From Streptomyces subrutilus (GTDB lineage Bacteria; Actinomycetota; Actinomycetes; Streptomycetales; Streptomycetaceae): a DNA stretch of 64,000 nucleotides. Location of the stretch: the NCBI RefSeq assembly GCF_008704535.1, contig NZ_CP023701.1, positions 6,056,001 through 6,120,000 of the forward strand. Reading direction: 5' to 3'. Of this stretch, positions 35,143 through 46,722 are shown in pieces (within the stretch, counting starts at the first letter, position 1; each line of letters begins with the position of its first letter). The notes beneath the pieces were generated by a model, which worked only from the letters and a program-made list of their open reading frames with translations, had not been told where the DNA came from and made no database searches. The translations under genes and the position numbers were made by a program.

Positions 35143-35720
35143 CACCTGCAGTAATCCAACTGGCCGCAGAGGCCGCCGAACGACGGTCGGCGGAGGTGAC
35201 GGACTGGGGCGAACGCATCGCCTGGGTCGTCGGGCTCCTCGTCTTCATCGCGTTCGTGTACTGGCTCATGCGCCAGGGCTGGAAATGGCGCGGCGCCCTG
35301 CAGAACGACCTGCCGGAGCTGCCCGCCGCCCCCGACGGCCTCCCCGAGCACCGGCTGGCCCTGACCGGCCGGTACCACGGGTCCACCACCGCCGGGCAGT
35401 GGCTCGACCGGATCGTCGCCCACGGCCTGGGCGTCCGCAGCCGGGTCGAGCTCACGCTCACCGACGCGGGCCTGGACGTGGTCCGACCGGGTGCCACCGA
35501 CTTCTTCGTACCGGCCGCGCAGCTGCGCGGCGCCCGCCTCGACAAGGGGATCGCGGGCAAGGTACTCACCGAGGGCGGTCTCCTCGTCGTCACCTGGGCG
35601 CACGGCGACAAGCTGATCGACTCCGGATTCCGCTCCGACCGCGCGGCCGAACACGCCGCCTGGGTCGAAGCCGTCAATCTCATGAACCAATCCATCACGA
35701 CGGAAGGCGCCGAACGATGA
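35139..35720 (+). CDS. Conserved membrane protein with PH-like domain inside the pyr operon
   Basis: A 193-residue protein with one N-terminal membrane helix (IAWVVGLLVFIAFVYWLM), a short proline-rich stretch and a soluble beta-rich domain (HRLALTGRYHGST; VRSRVELTLTDAGLDVVRPG; GGLLVVTWAHGDKLIDSGFR) that looks like a PH-type fold. It overlaps pyrC (GTGA) and carA (ATGA), so it is an integral part of the operon, as in other actinobacteria. It has no known enzymatic motif. A transport or membrane-tethering role is only a guess. Confidence 0.82.
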   Translation: MTPAVIQLAAEAAERRSAEVTDWGERIAWVVGLLVFIAFVYWLMRQGWKWRGALQNDLPELPAAPDGLPEHRLALTGRYHGSTTAGQWLDRIVAHGLGVRSRVELTLTDAGLDVVRPGATDFFVPAAQLRGARLDKGIAGKVLTEGGLLVVTWAHGDKLIDSGFRSDRAAEHAAWVEAVNLMNQSITTEGAER

Positions 35721-36872
35721 CGACCTCCACCAGGGGAGCAGCCAAAGCTCCCGCCGTACTCGTCCTGGAGGACGGCCGCATCTTCCGCGGCCGTGCCTAC
35801 GGCGCTGTGGGGGAGACCTTCGGCGAGGCCGTGTTCTCCACCGGCATGACCGGCTACCAGGAGACCCTCACCGACCCGTCGTACCACCGGCAGGTCGTCG
35901 TGATGACCGCCCCGCACGTGGGCAACACCGGGGTCAACGACGAGGACCCCGAATCCTCCCGCATCTGGGTCGCCGGGTACGTCGTGCGCGACCCCGCCCG
36001 GGTGCCGTCCAACTGGCGCTCCCGGCGCTCGCTGGACGAGGAGCTCGTCCGGCAGGGCGTCGTCGGGATCTCCGGCATCGACACCCGCGCCCTCACCCGC
36101 CACCTGCGCGAGCGCGGTGCCATGCGGGTCGGCATCTTCTCGGGCGACACCTGGACCGGCGTGCGCGACGAGGCCCTGCTCGCCCGGGTCCAGGCCGCTC
36201 CGCAGATGAAGGGCGCCGACCTCGCCGCCGAGGTCGCCACCAAGGAGGCGTACGTCGTCCCCGCGATCGGCGAGAAGCGCTTCACCGTGGCCGCCGTCGA
36301 CCTCGGCATCAAGGGCATGACCCCGCACCGGATGGCCGAGCGCGGCATCGAGGTGCACGTGCTGCCCGCCACCGCCACCGTCGAGGACGTGTACGCGGTC
36401 GAGCCGGACGGCGTGTTCTTCTCCAACGGCCCCGGCGACCCCGCCACCGCCGACGGCCCCGTCGCCGTCATGCAGGGCGTCCTGGAACGGCGCACCCCGC
36501 TCTTCGGCATCTGCTTCGGCAACCAGATCCTGGGCCGCGCGCTCGGCTTCGGCACGTACAAGCTGAAGTACGGCCACCGCGGCATCAACCAGCCGGTGCA
36601 GGACCGCACCACCGGCAAGGTCGAGATCACCGCGCACAACCACGGCTTCGCCGTCGACGCGCCCCTCGACAAGGTCTCCGACACGGCCTACGGCCGCGCC
36701 GAGGTCTCCCACGTCTGCCTGAACGACCAGGTCGTCGAGGGCCTCCAGCTGCTCGACCAGCCGGCCTTCTCCGTCCAGTACCACCCCGAGGCGGCCGCCG
36801 GCCCGCACGACGCCGCGTACCTCTTCGACCGCTTCACGTCTTTGATGGAAACCGCCCAGATGGAGGCCGAGC

Positions 36873-36880
<8 letters not shown>
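35717..36880 (+). CDS. carA: Carbamoyl-phosphate synthase small (glutaminase) chain
   Basis: Releases ammonia from glutamine for CarB. The 387-residue product has the N-terminal CPSase domain (VLVLEDGRIFRGRAYGAVGE, TGMTGYQE) and a class I glutamine amidotransferase domain with the nucleophile C266 in FGICFGNQILG and the HPEAAAGPHD end. The start ATG 35717 overlaps the previous gene. It overlaps carB by 8 bases. Confidence 0.96.
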
Positions 36881-40181
<3,301 letters not shown>

Positions 40182-40195
40182 CAGCCCGTACAGGG

Positions 40196-40237
40196 GAGGG
40201 GGACACCGGGATCGCCGAGGCGACGGGTGTCCCCCTC
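40196..40237 (+). terminator. Hairpin between carB and pyrD (attenuator or partial terminator)
   Basis: 12-bp arms (40196-40207 with 40226-40237) close a loop with its own TCGCC/GGCGA stem. It ends 28 bases before pyrD, so it may reduce read-through from carB or stabilise the mRNA. Confidence 0.65.
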
Positions 40238-40265
40238 TTCATGAGCGCAGAAGGACCTCCCCGCG

Positions 40266-41375
40266 ATGTACAAACTCTTCTTCCGCCTGGTCTTCAAGCG
40301 GATGGACCCCGAGCAGGCCCACCACCTGGCCTTCCGCTGGATCCGCCTCGCCGCCCGCGTCCCCGTCCTGCGGACCTTCCTCGCGGCCTGGCTCGCACCG
40401 CGCCACGCGGCGCTGCGCACCGAGGCGCTGGGCCTGCGGATGCACGGCCCCTTCGGGCTCGCGGCCGGCTTCGACAAGAACGCCGTCGCCATCGACGGCA
40501 TGTCCATGCTCGGCTTCGACCACGTCGAGATCGGCACGGTCACCGCGCGGGCGCAGCCGGGCAACCCCAGGAAGCGGCTCTTCCGTCTGGTCCCGGACCG
40601 CGCGCTGATCAACCGCATGGGCTTCAACAACGAGGGCTCGGCGGCCGTCGCGGCCCGCCTGGCGGCCCGTACGCCGGTCTTCCGGACCGTCGTCGGCGTC
40701 AACATCGGCAAGACCAAGGCCGTCCCCGAGGAGGAGGCCGTCGCGGACTACGTGGCCTCCACCGAGCGCCTGGCCCGCCACGCCGACTACCTCGTCGTCA
40801 ACGTCTCCTCGCCCAACACCCCCGGCCTGCGCAACCTCCAGGCCACCGAATCCTTGCGGCCGCTGCTGTCGGCCGTGCGCGAGGCCGCCGACCGGTCCGT
40901 CACCGGCCGCCGGGTCCCGCTCCTCGTCAAGATCGCCCCCGACCTCGCCGACGAGGACGTGGACGCGGTCGCCGACCTGGCGCTGGAGCTCGGCCTGGAC
41001 GGCATCATCGCCACGAACACCACCATCGCGCGCGAGGGACTCGGACTGCGGTCGGCGCCCTCCCTGGTCGCCGAGACCGGCGGCCTGTCCGGCGCCCCCG
41101 TCAAGGAGCGCTCCCTGGAGGTCCTGCGCCGCCTGTACGCCCGTGTGGGGGACCGCCTGGTCCTGGTGGGCGTCGGGGGCATCGAGGACGCCGAGGACGC
41201 CTGGCAGCGCATCCTGGCGGGCGCCACCCTGATCCAGGGCTACAGCGCCTTCATCTACGAGGGCCCGTTCTACGCCCGCGCCGTCCACAAGGGCCTGGCC
41301 GCGCGCCTGGCCAACAGCCCGTACGCGACGCTCGCCGACGCGGTGGGCGCCGAGACCCGAAAGGCCGCGCTGTGA
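40266..41375 (+). CDS. pyrD: Dihydroorotate dehydrogenase (quinone), class 2
   Basis: Membrane-associated flavoenzyme oxidising dihydroorotate with menaquinone. The 369-residue product has the N-terminal membrane-binding helices (YKLFFRLVFKRMDPEQAHH), the FMN site GLAAGFDKN and the class 2 catalytic Ser in NVSSPNTPGLRNLQ, plus LVGVGGIEDAEDAW. AAGGA precedes ATG 40266. It overlaps pyrF (GTGA). Confidence 0.96.
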   Translation: MYKLFFRLVFKRMDPEQAHHLAFRWIRLAARVPVLRTFLAAWLAPRHAALRTEALGLRMHGPFGLAAGFDKNAVAIDGMSMLGFDHVEIGTVTARAQPGNPRKRLFRLVPDRALINRMGFNNEGSAAVAARLAARTPVFRTVVGVNIGKTKAVPEEEAVADYVASTERLARHADYLVVNVSSPNTPGLRNLQATESLRPLLSAVREAADRSVTGRRVPLLVKIAPDLADEDVDAVADLALELGLDGIIATNTTIAREGLGLRSAPSLVAETGGLSGAPVKERSLEVLRRLYARVGDRLVLVGVGGIEDAEDAWQRILAGATLIQGYSAFIYEGPFYARAVHKGLAARLANSPYATLADAVGAETRKAAL

Positions 41376-42235
41376 GCCCCGTGACCCCCGTGAGCCCTTC
41401 CGCGACCCCCTTCGGCGCCCGCCTGCGGGCGGCCATGGACGCCCGCGGCCCGCTGTGCGTCGGCATCGACCCGCACGCGGCCCTGCTGGACTCCTGGGGC
41501 CTGGCCGACGACATCGCGGGGCTGGAGGCCTTCTCCCGCACCGTCGTCGAGGCGCTGGCCGACTCCGTGGCGGTCTTCAAGCCGCAGGCGGCCTTCTTCG
41601 AGCGGTTCGGCTCGCGCGGGGTCGCGGTGCTGGAGCGGACCGTGGCGGACGCGCGGGCGGCGGGCACGCTGGTGGTGATGGACGCCAAGCGGGGCGACAT
41701 CGGCTCCACCATGGCCGCGTACGCCTCGGCCTTCCTGGACCCGGCCTCGCCGCTGTTCTCGGACGCGCTGACGGTCTCCCCGTATCTCGGCTACGGCTCG
41801 CTGGCGCCGGCGGTCGAACTGGCCCGGGCCTCGGGCGCCGGCCTGTTCGTCCTGGCGCTGACCTCCAACCCCGAGGGCGCCGAGGTCCAGCGGGCGGTCC
41901 GCGGGGACGGCCGCACCGTCGGCGCGACGATGCTCGCCCACCTGGCCGCCGAGAACGCGGGCGCCGACCCGATGGGCTCCTTCGGCGCGGTCGTCGGCGC
42001 CACCCTCGGCGACCTGTCCTCCTTCGACCTGGACATCAACGGGCCGCTGCTGGCCCCCGGCATCGGCGCGCAGGGCGCGACCGCCGCCGACCTCCCGCGG
42101 GTCTTCGGCGCGGCCGTGCGCAACGTCGTCCCGAACGTCTCGCGCGGCGTCCTGCGCCACGGTCCGGACACCGCGGCGCTGCGCGCCTCGGCGGAGCGGT
42201 TCGCGGACGAGGTCCGCACGGCCGTCGCGGCGTAG
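41372..42235 (+). CDS. pyrF: Orotidine 5'-phosphate decarboxylase (type 2)
   Basis: Last enzyme of UMP synthesis. The 287-residue product is the longer type 2 form found in actinobacteria, with the catalytic Lys in VVMDAKRGDIGSTMAAYA. GTG 41372 overlaps the pyrD stop; two more in-frame GTGs follow (41381 and 41390), so the exact start is not certain. The longer open frame through pyrD is a shadow. Confidence 0.95.
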   Translation: MSPVTPVSPSATPFGARLRAAMDARGPLCVGIDPHAALLDSWGLADDIAGLEAFSRTVVEALADSVAVFKPQAAFFERFGSRGVAVLERTVADARAAGTLVVMDAKRGDIGSTMAAYASAFLDPASPLFSDALTVSPYLGYGSLAPAVELARASGAGLFVLALTSNPEGAEVQRAVRGDGRTVGATMLAHLAAENAGADPMGSFGAVVGATLGDLSSFDLDINGPLLAPGIGAQGATAADLPRVFGAAVRNVVPNVSRGVLRHGPDTAALRASAERFADEVRTAVAA

Positions 42236-42245
42236 GGCGTGCGGG

Positions 42246-42282
42246 CCGGACCCGGGGGCGGCGCGGCCGCACCCGGGTCCGG
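42246..42282 (+). terminator. Terminator of the pyrimidine operon
   Basis: 11-bp perfect arms (42246-42256 with 42272-42282) close a GC-rich 15-base loop, 11 bases after the pyrF stop. Confidence 0.78.
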
Positions 42283-42383
42283 ATCCGCCCTCGCCGGCAC
42301 CGCGCGGAGGTCCCGCGGGGGCCTCGGCGGAGCCCGTCGGACGCGCGCCTCGCACGACCTGACGAAATTCGAACGCTCTTCAT

Positions 42384-42409
42384 CGGACAAAACCGGGGTA
42401 GTTTGTCCG
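42384..42409. promoter_or_regulatory. Inverted repeat in the mihF upstream region
   Basis: CGGACAAAAC and GTTTGTCCG form 9-bp arms with one extra A in the left arm and a 7-base centre. The repeat overlaps the TAGTTT -10-like element, so it could be an operator. Confidence 0.45.
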
Positions 42410-42607
42410 TAATACACGGTTCGGTGGAGGCTGACCAGGACTTTTCGTCCGTTCTCGCTGACTGGAGCGGTCCTGGCCGCTAGTCTCCGACCAGAGTGAA
42501 CGCGCAGCGAAGCAGTTCCACCGCTGTTCGGGAGCTCGCCTGGTGTGGTGCCTTCGGGCAGCCCACCGGTCCGTATCCGACAGTTCGACATCCGAGGTGA
42601 CGTAGGC

Positions 42608-42931
42608 GTGGCTCTTCCGCCCCTTACCCCTGAACAGCGCGCAGCCGCGCTCGAAAAGGCCGCCGCGGCTCGCCGGGAGCGGGCCGAGGTGAAGAATCGA
42701 CTCAAGCACTCCGGCGCCTCCCTCCAGGAGGTCATCAAGACGGGCCAGGAGAACGACGTCATCGGCAAGATGAAGGTCTCCGCCCTGCTGGAGTCCCTGC
42801 CTGGCGTGGGCAAGGTGCGCGCCAAGCAGATCATGGAGCGTCTCGGCATCTCCGAGTCCCGGCGTGTCCGAGGTCTCGGCTCCAACCAGATCGCCTCTCT
42901 GGAGCGTGAGTTCGGCACCCCTGCCGGCTGA
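42608..42931 (+). CDS. mihF: Actinobacterial integration host factor (sIHF/mIHF)
   Basis: A 107-residue nucleoid-associated protein unrelated to E. coli IHF. It binds and bends DNA without sequence specificity and stimulates topoisomerase, affecting development and antibiotic output in Streptomyces. The sequence ALPPLTPEQRAAALEKAAAA, the helix-two-turn-helix LLESLPGVGKVRAKQIME and GISESRRVRGLGSNQ are the known sIHF motifs. GTG 42608 gives the standard N-terminus; the longer frame from 42545 is rejected. Confidence 0.96.
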   Translation: MALPPLTPEQRAAALEKAAAARRERAEVKNRLKHSGASLQEVIKTGQENDVIGKMKVSALLESLPGVGKVRAKQIMERLGISESRRVRGLGSNQIASLEREFGTPAG

Positions 42932-42980
42932 CGTGTTGCCCGAAGTGCGTCCGGCGTTCTCAGGCAGTCCCGAGAAGCTG

Positions 42981-42992
42981 GATAATCGCTCT
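42981..42992 (+). promoter_or_regulatory. Possible leaderless promoter of gmk
   Basis: GATAAT at 42981-42986 is an excellent -10 element. It ends 6 bases before the gmk ATG, so transcription could begin at the A of the start codon. The -35 (around TCTCAG, 42958) is weak. No ribosome binding site is well placed. Confidence 0.55.
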
Positions 42993-43556
42993 ATGGCAGC
43001 AGAGGTTCGTCCGCGGCTGACCGTGCTCTCCGGCCCCTCAGGGGTCGGCAAGAGCACGGTCGTCGCGCATATGCGCAAAGTCCACCCCGAGGTCTGGCTC
43101 TCGGTGTCGGCCACCACCCGCAAGCCGCGGCCCGGTGAGCGACACGGGGTCCACTACTTCTTCGTCAACGACGACGAGTTCGACAAGCTGATCGCCAACG
43201 GCGAGCTGCTGGAGTGGGCCGAGTTCGCGGGCAACCGCTACGGCACACCGCGCGGCGCGGTGCTGGAGCGCCTGGAGAACGGCGAGCCGGTCCTGCTGGA
43301 GATCGACCTCCAGGGCGCCCGGCTGGTCCGCGAGTCCATGCCCGAGGCGCTGCTGGTCTTCCTCGCCCCGCCGAGCTGGGACGAGCTGGTCCGCCGGCTC
43401 ACCGGCCGGGGCACCGAATCGGCCGAGGTCATCGAGCGCCGCCTCGCGGCCGCCACGATCGAACTGGCTGCCGAATCCGAGTTCGACACCACCCTGGTCA
43501 ACACCTCCGTCGAGGACGTGGCCCGCGAGCTGCTAGCCTTGATGGAAGTTGTCTGA
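42993..43556 (+). CDS. gmk: Guanylate kinase
   Basis: Phosphorylates GMP to GDP. The 187-residue product has P-loop SGPSGVGKST (about 13-22), the GMP-binding SATTRKPRPGERHGVHYFFV, and LLEIDLQGARLV. The ATG at 42993 is chosen by homology: the longer open frame overlaps mihF and no ribosome binding site supports it. A GATAAT box just upstream suggests a leaderless mRNA. Confidence 0.94.
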   Translation: MAAEVRPRLTVLSGPSGVGKSTVVAHMRKVHPEVWLSVSATTRKPRPGERHGVHYFFVNDDEFDKLIANGELLEWAEFAGNRYGTPRGAVLERLENGEPVLLEIDLQGARLVRESMPEALLVFLAPPSWDELVRRLTGRGTESAEVIERRLAAATIELAAESEFDTTLVNTSVEDVARELLALMEVV

Positions 43557-43624
43557 TAGTTGATCGATGTTCTCGAATCGATCGATGAATGTTTGATCTT
43601 TCACCCATCTTCGGAAGGTAGAGC

Positions 43625-43897
43625 GTGTCCTCTTCCATGACGGCGCCCGAGGGCATCATCAACCCGCCGATCGACGAGCTGCTCGAGGCCACGGACTCGA
43701 AGTACAGCCTCGTCATCTACGCGGCCAAGCGGGCGCGCCAGATCAACGCGTACTACTCGCAGCTCGGTGAGGGCCTGCTGGAGTACGTCGGCCCGCTGGT
43801 GGACACCCACGTCCACGAGAAGCCGCTTTCGATCGCGCTGCGCGAGATCAACGCGGGTCTGCTGACCTCCGAGGCCATCGAGGCCCCGGCCCAGTAG
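43625..43897 (+). CDS. rpoZ: DNA-directed RNA polymerase omega subunit
   Basis: Small subunit that helps beta' fold and assemble. The 90-residue product has DELLEATDSKYSLVIYAAKRARQINAYY, the omega core. The GTG start follows GGAAGG about 9 bases upstream. It lies 68 bases after gmk and is followed by a strong hairpin. Confidence 0.95.
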   Translation: MSSSMTAPEGIINPPIDELLEATDSKYSLVIYAAKRARQINAYYSQLGEGLLEYVGPLVDTHVHEKPLSIALREINAGLLTSEAIEAPAQ

Positions 43898-43914
43898 GCA
43901 CCGAGAGTTCCTTT

Positions 43915-43953
43915 CACCACAGGCCCGGCAGCACCTCTGCCGGGCCTGTGGTG
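43915..43953 (+). terminator. 17-bp perfect hairpin after rpoZ
   Basis: Arms 43915-43931 and 43937-43953 are exact complements around CACCT. It lies 18 bases after the rpoZ stop and upstream of coaBC. Confidence 0.88.
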
Positions 43954-44015
43954 TGTCATGGGCGGGTACGGTGATCAGCGCCGAAGGCGCCGGACGAGGC
44001 GAAGGGGAGTGCACG

Positions 44016-45233
44016 GTGGGCAAGCCGAAGGTCGTACTGGGGGTCAGCGGCGGCATCGCCGCCTACAAGGCGTGCGAGCTGCTGCGCAGGCTGACCGAAT
44101 CAGGACACGAGGTGCGGGTGGTGCCGACGGCGGCCTCCCTGCACTTCGTCGGCGAGGCCACCTGGTCCGCCCTGTCCGGGAACCCGGCCTCCACCGAGGT
44201 CTGGGAGAGCGTCCACGAGGTCCCGCACGTGCGGATCGGACAGTCCGCCGACCTCGTCGTCGTCGCCCCGGCCACCGCCGACCTGCTCGCCAAGGCCGCC
44301 CACGGCCTGGCCGACGACCTGCTCACCAACACCCTGCTCACCGCCCGCTGCCCGGTGGTCTTCGCGCCCGCGATGCACACCGAGATGTGGGAGCACCCCG
44401 CCACGCAGGAGAACGTCGCCACCCTGCGCCGGCGCGGCGCCGTCGTCATCGAGCCCGCCGTCGGCCGGCTCACCGGAAAGGACACCGGCAAGGGGCGGCT
44501 GCCCGACCCCGAGGAGATCTTCGAGGTCTGCCGCCGGGTGCTGGCCCGCGGGGCCGCGCCCGAGGCGGACCTCGCCGGGCGGCACGTGGTGGTCAGCGCC
44601 GGGGGCACCCGGGAGCCCCTGGACCCGGTGCGGTTCCTGGGCAACCGCTCCTCCGGCAAGCAGGGCTACGCCCTGGCCCGTACGGCCGTCGCGCGCGGGG
44701 CCCGGGTCACCCTGGTGGCGGCCAACACCGCGCTGGCCGACCCCGCCGGAGCGGACGTCGTCCGGGTGGGGACGGCCCTGCAGCTGCGGGAGGCCGTGCT
44801 CAAGGCCGCCGCCGACGCGGACGCCGTGGTGATGGCCGCGGCCGTGGCCGACTTCCGCCCCGCCGCGTACGCGGACGGGAAGATCAAGAAGAAGGACGGG
44901 GAGGAGCCCGCGCCGGTGGCGCTCGTCCGCAACCCCGACATCCTCGCGGAGGTGTCCGCCGAACGGTCCAGGGAGGGCCAGGTCGTCGTCGGCTTCGCCG
45001 CCGAGACCGACGACGTGCTCGCCAACGGCCGGGCCAAGCTGCACCGCAAGGGCTGCGACCTGCTGGTGGTCAACGAGGTCGGCGAGGCCAAGACCTTCGG
45101 TTCCGAGGAGAACGAGGCGGTGGTCCTGGCCTCCGATGGCTCCGAGGTGCAGGTGCCCCACGGGCCCAAGGAAGCGCTGGCCGAGGTGATCTGGGACCAG
45201 GTGGTCCCGCGGCTGGCTCCCCGACGCGCCTGA
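44016..45233 (+). CDS. coaBC: Bifunctional phosphopantothenoylcysteine decarboxylase / phosphopantothenate--cysteine ligase
   Basis: Two consecutive steps of coenzyme A synthesis. The 405-residue product has the N-terminal flavoprotein CoaC (VVLGVSGGIAAYKACELLRRL; APAMHTEMWEHPATQEN) and the C-terminal CoaB ligase (VVVSAGGTREPLDPVRFLGNRSSGKQG; AAVADFRP). GTG 44016 is preferred because AAGGGGAG lies just upstream and the N-terminus GKPKVVLG is usual; the frame from 43953 overlaps the hairpin. Confidence 0.95.
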   Translation: MGKPKVVLGVSGGIAAYKACELLRRLTESGHEVRVVPTAASLHFVGEATWSALSGNPASTEVWESVHEVPHVRIGQSADLVVVAPATADLLAKAAHGLADDLLTNTLLTARCPVVFAPAMHTEMWEHPATQENVATLRRRGAVVIEPAVGRLTGKDTGKGRLPDPEEIFEVCRRVLARGAAPEADLAGRHVVVSAGGTREPLDPVRFLGNRSSGKQGYALARTAVARGARVTLVAANTALADPAGADVVRVGTALQLREAVLKAAADADAVVMAAAVADFRPAAYADGKIKKKDGEEPAPVALVRNPDILAEVSAERSREGQVVVGFAAETDDVLANGRAKLHRKGCDLLVVNEVGEAKTFGSEENEAVVLASDGSEVQVPHGPKEALAEVIWDQVVPRLAPRRA

Positions 45234-45348
45234 CCCGATCCCTTCTCCTCGCCCCGTCCGTGCGACAGAATGGAGTGCCGCAGGTCACACGACTCCCATA
45301 GGGCGAGACGGGTGGTCCCGCGTACGGTGGCGACCGATAAACTGCATT

Positions 45349-45385
45349 CGGAACGTGATCGGGCGCAGCCCCCGATGTGGTTCCG
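45349..45385 (+). other. Structured leader upstream of metK
   Basis: CGGAAC pairs with GTTCCG and ATCGGG with CCCGAT around CGCAGCC, with a symmetric GTG/GTG internal loop. It ends 42 bases before the metK GTG. No S-box (SAM-I) or SAM-IV core could be matched, so the role is unknown. Confidence 0.45.
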
Positions 45386-45427
45386 CCCAATGATCAGCCA
45401 GCAGCCGCTGCAACCCCAGGGAGCGAT

Positions 45428-46636
45428 GTGTCCCGCCGCCTGTTCACCTCGGAGTCCGTCACCGAGGGCCACCCCGACAAGATCGCTGACCAGATCAGCG
45501 ACACGATCCTCGACGCGCTCCTCACCGAGGACCCGACCTCGCGTGTGGCCGTGGAGACCCTCATCACCACCGGTCTCGTGCACATCGCGGGAGAGGTGAC
45601 GACGAAGGCCTACGCCCCGATCGCGCAGCTCGTCCGCGAGAAGATCCTCGACATCGGCTACGACTCCTCGAAGAAGGGCTTCGACGGCGCCTCCTGCGGC
45701 GTGTCGGTGTCCATCGGCGCACAGTCCCCGGACATCGCGCAGGGCGTCGACACCGCCTACGAGACGCGGGTCGAGGGTGACGAGGACGAGCTCGACAAGC
45801 AGGGCGCCGGCGACCAGGGCCTGATGTTCGGCTACGCCTGCGACGAGACCCCCGAGCTGATGCCGCTCCCGATCCACCTGGCGCACCGGCTCTCCCGCCG
45901 CCTGTCCGAGGTCCGCAAGAACGGGACCATCCCGTACCTGCGTCCCGACGGCAAGACCCAGGTCACCATCGAGTACGACGGCGACAAGGCCGTGCGCCTG
46001 GACACCGTCGTCGTGTCCTCGCAGCACGCCGCCGACATCGACCTGGACTCGCTGCTCGCGCCCGACATCCGCGAGTTCGTCGTCGAGCACGTGCTGAACC
46101 AGCTCGTCGAGGACGGCATCAAGCTCGACACCGAGGGCTACCGGCTGCTGGTCAACCCGACCGGGCGTTTCGAGATCGGCGGCCCGATGGGCGACGCCGG
46201 CCTCACCGGCCGCAAGATCATCATCGACACGTACGGCGGCATGGCCCGCCACGGCGGCGGCGCGTTCTCGGGCAAGGACCCGTCCAAGGTGGACCGCTCC
46301 GCCGCGTACGCGATGCGCTGGGTCGCCAAGAACGTCGTGGCCGCCGGGCTGGCCTCGCGCTGTGAGGTCCAGGTCGCCTACGCGATCGGCAAGGCCGAGC
46401 CGGTGGGCCTGTTCGTCGAGACCTTCGGCACCGCCAAGGTGGAGGTCCAGAAGATCGAGGACGCGATCGGCGAGGTCTTCGACCTCCGCCCGGCCGCGAT
46501 CATCCGCGATCTGGACCTGCTGCGCCCGATCTACGCCCAGACCGCCGCCTACGGCCACTTCGGCCGTGAGCTGCCGGACTTCACCTGGGAGCGCACCGAC
46601 CGCGTGGACGCCCTGCGCGCGGCCGCCGGTCTCTAG
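45428..46636 (+). CDS. metK: S-adenosylmethionine synthase
   Basis: Forms SAM from methionine and ATP. The 402-residue product has GHPDKIADQISD (ATP/methionine site), the GAGDQGLMFGYA signature, and GGGAFSGKDPSKVDRSAAY. GTG 45428 gives the standard N-terminus SRRLFTSESVTEGHPDK, with AGGGAG upstream. The longer frame from 45377 lies in the leader and is rejected. Confidence 0.97.
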   Translation: MSRRLFTSESVTEGHPDKIADQISDTILDALLTEDPTSRVAVETLITTGLVHIAGEVTTKAYAPIAQLVREKILDIGYDSSKKGFDGASCGVSVSIGAQSPDIAQGVDTAYETRVEGDEDELDKQGAGDQGLMFGYACDETPELMPLPIHLAHRLSRRLSEVRKNGTIPYLRPDGKTQVTIEYDGDKAVRLDTVVVSSQHAADIDLDSLLAPDIREFVVEHVLNQLVEDGIKLDTEGYRLLVNPTGRFEIGGPMGDAGLTGRKIIIDTYGGMARHGGGAFSGKDPSKVDRSAAYAMRWVAKNVVAAGLASRCEVQVAYAIGKAEPVGLFVETFGTAKVEVQKIEDAIGEVFDLRPAAIIRDLDLLRPIYAQTAAYGHFGRELPDFTWERTDRVDALRAAAGL

Positions 46637-46647
46637 GACCGCCCGAC

Positions 46648-46681
46648 GGACGGCCCCGGACCTCCTGGTCCGGGGCCGTCC
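46648..46681 (+). terminator. 15-bp perfect hairpin after metK
   Basis: Arms 46648-46662 and 46667-46681 are exact complements around TCCT, 12 bases after the metK stop. It lies 42 bases before the priA start. Confidence 0.88.
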
Positions 46682-46722
46682 GCATGCCGTGGCTGTCCGA
46701 GCGGTTTGGTAAGAATGCTGGT

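Larger units (their letters stand above)
42236..42607. other. Intergenic region between pyrF and mihF
   Basis: 372 bases without a supported gene. It contains a terminator-like hairpin (42246-42282), an AT-richer stretch (42361-42410) with an inverted repeat, and a TAGTTT -10-like element at about 42399-42404. A further ~200 bases lead to the mihF start, so mihF probably has a long leader or a second promoter. Confidence 0.6.

Noticed and set aside
45234..45427. Known SAM riboswitch before metK
   Set aside because: No GGCAACC-type core or pseudoknot partners of SAM-I/SAM-IV, and no SAH core, could be matched by eye; recorded only as a structured leader.
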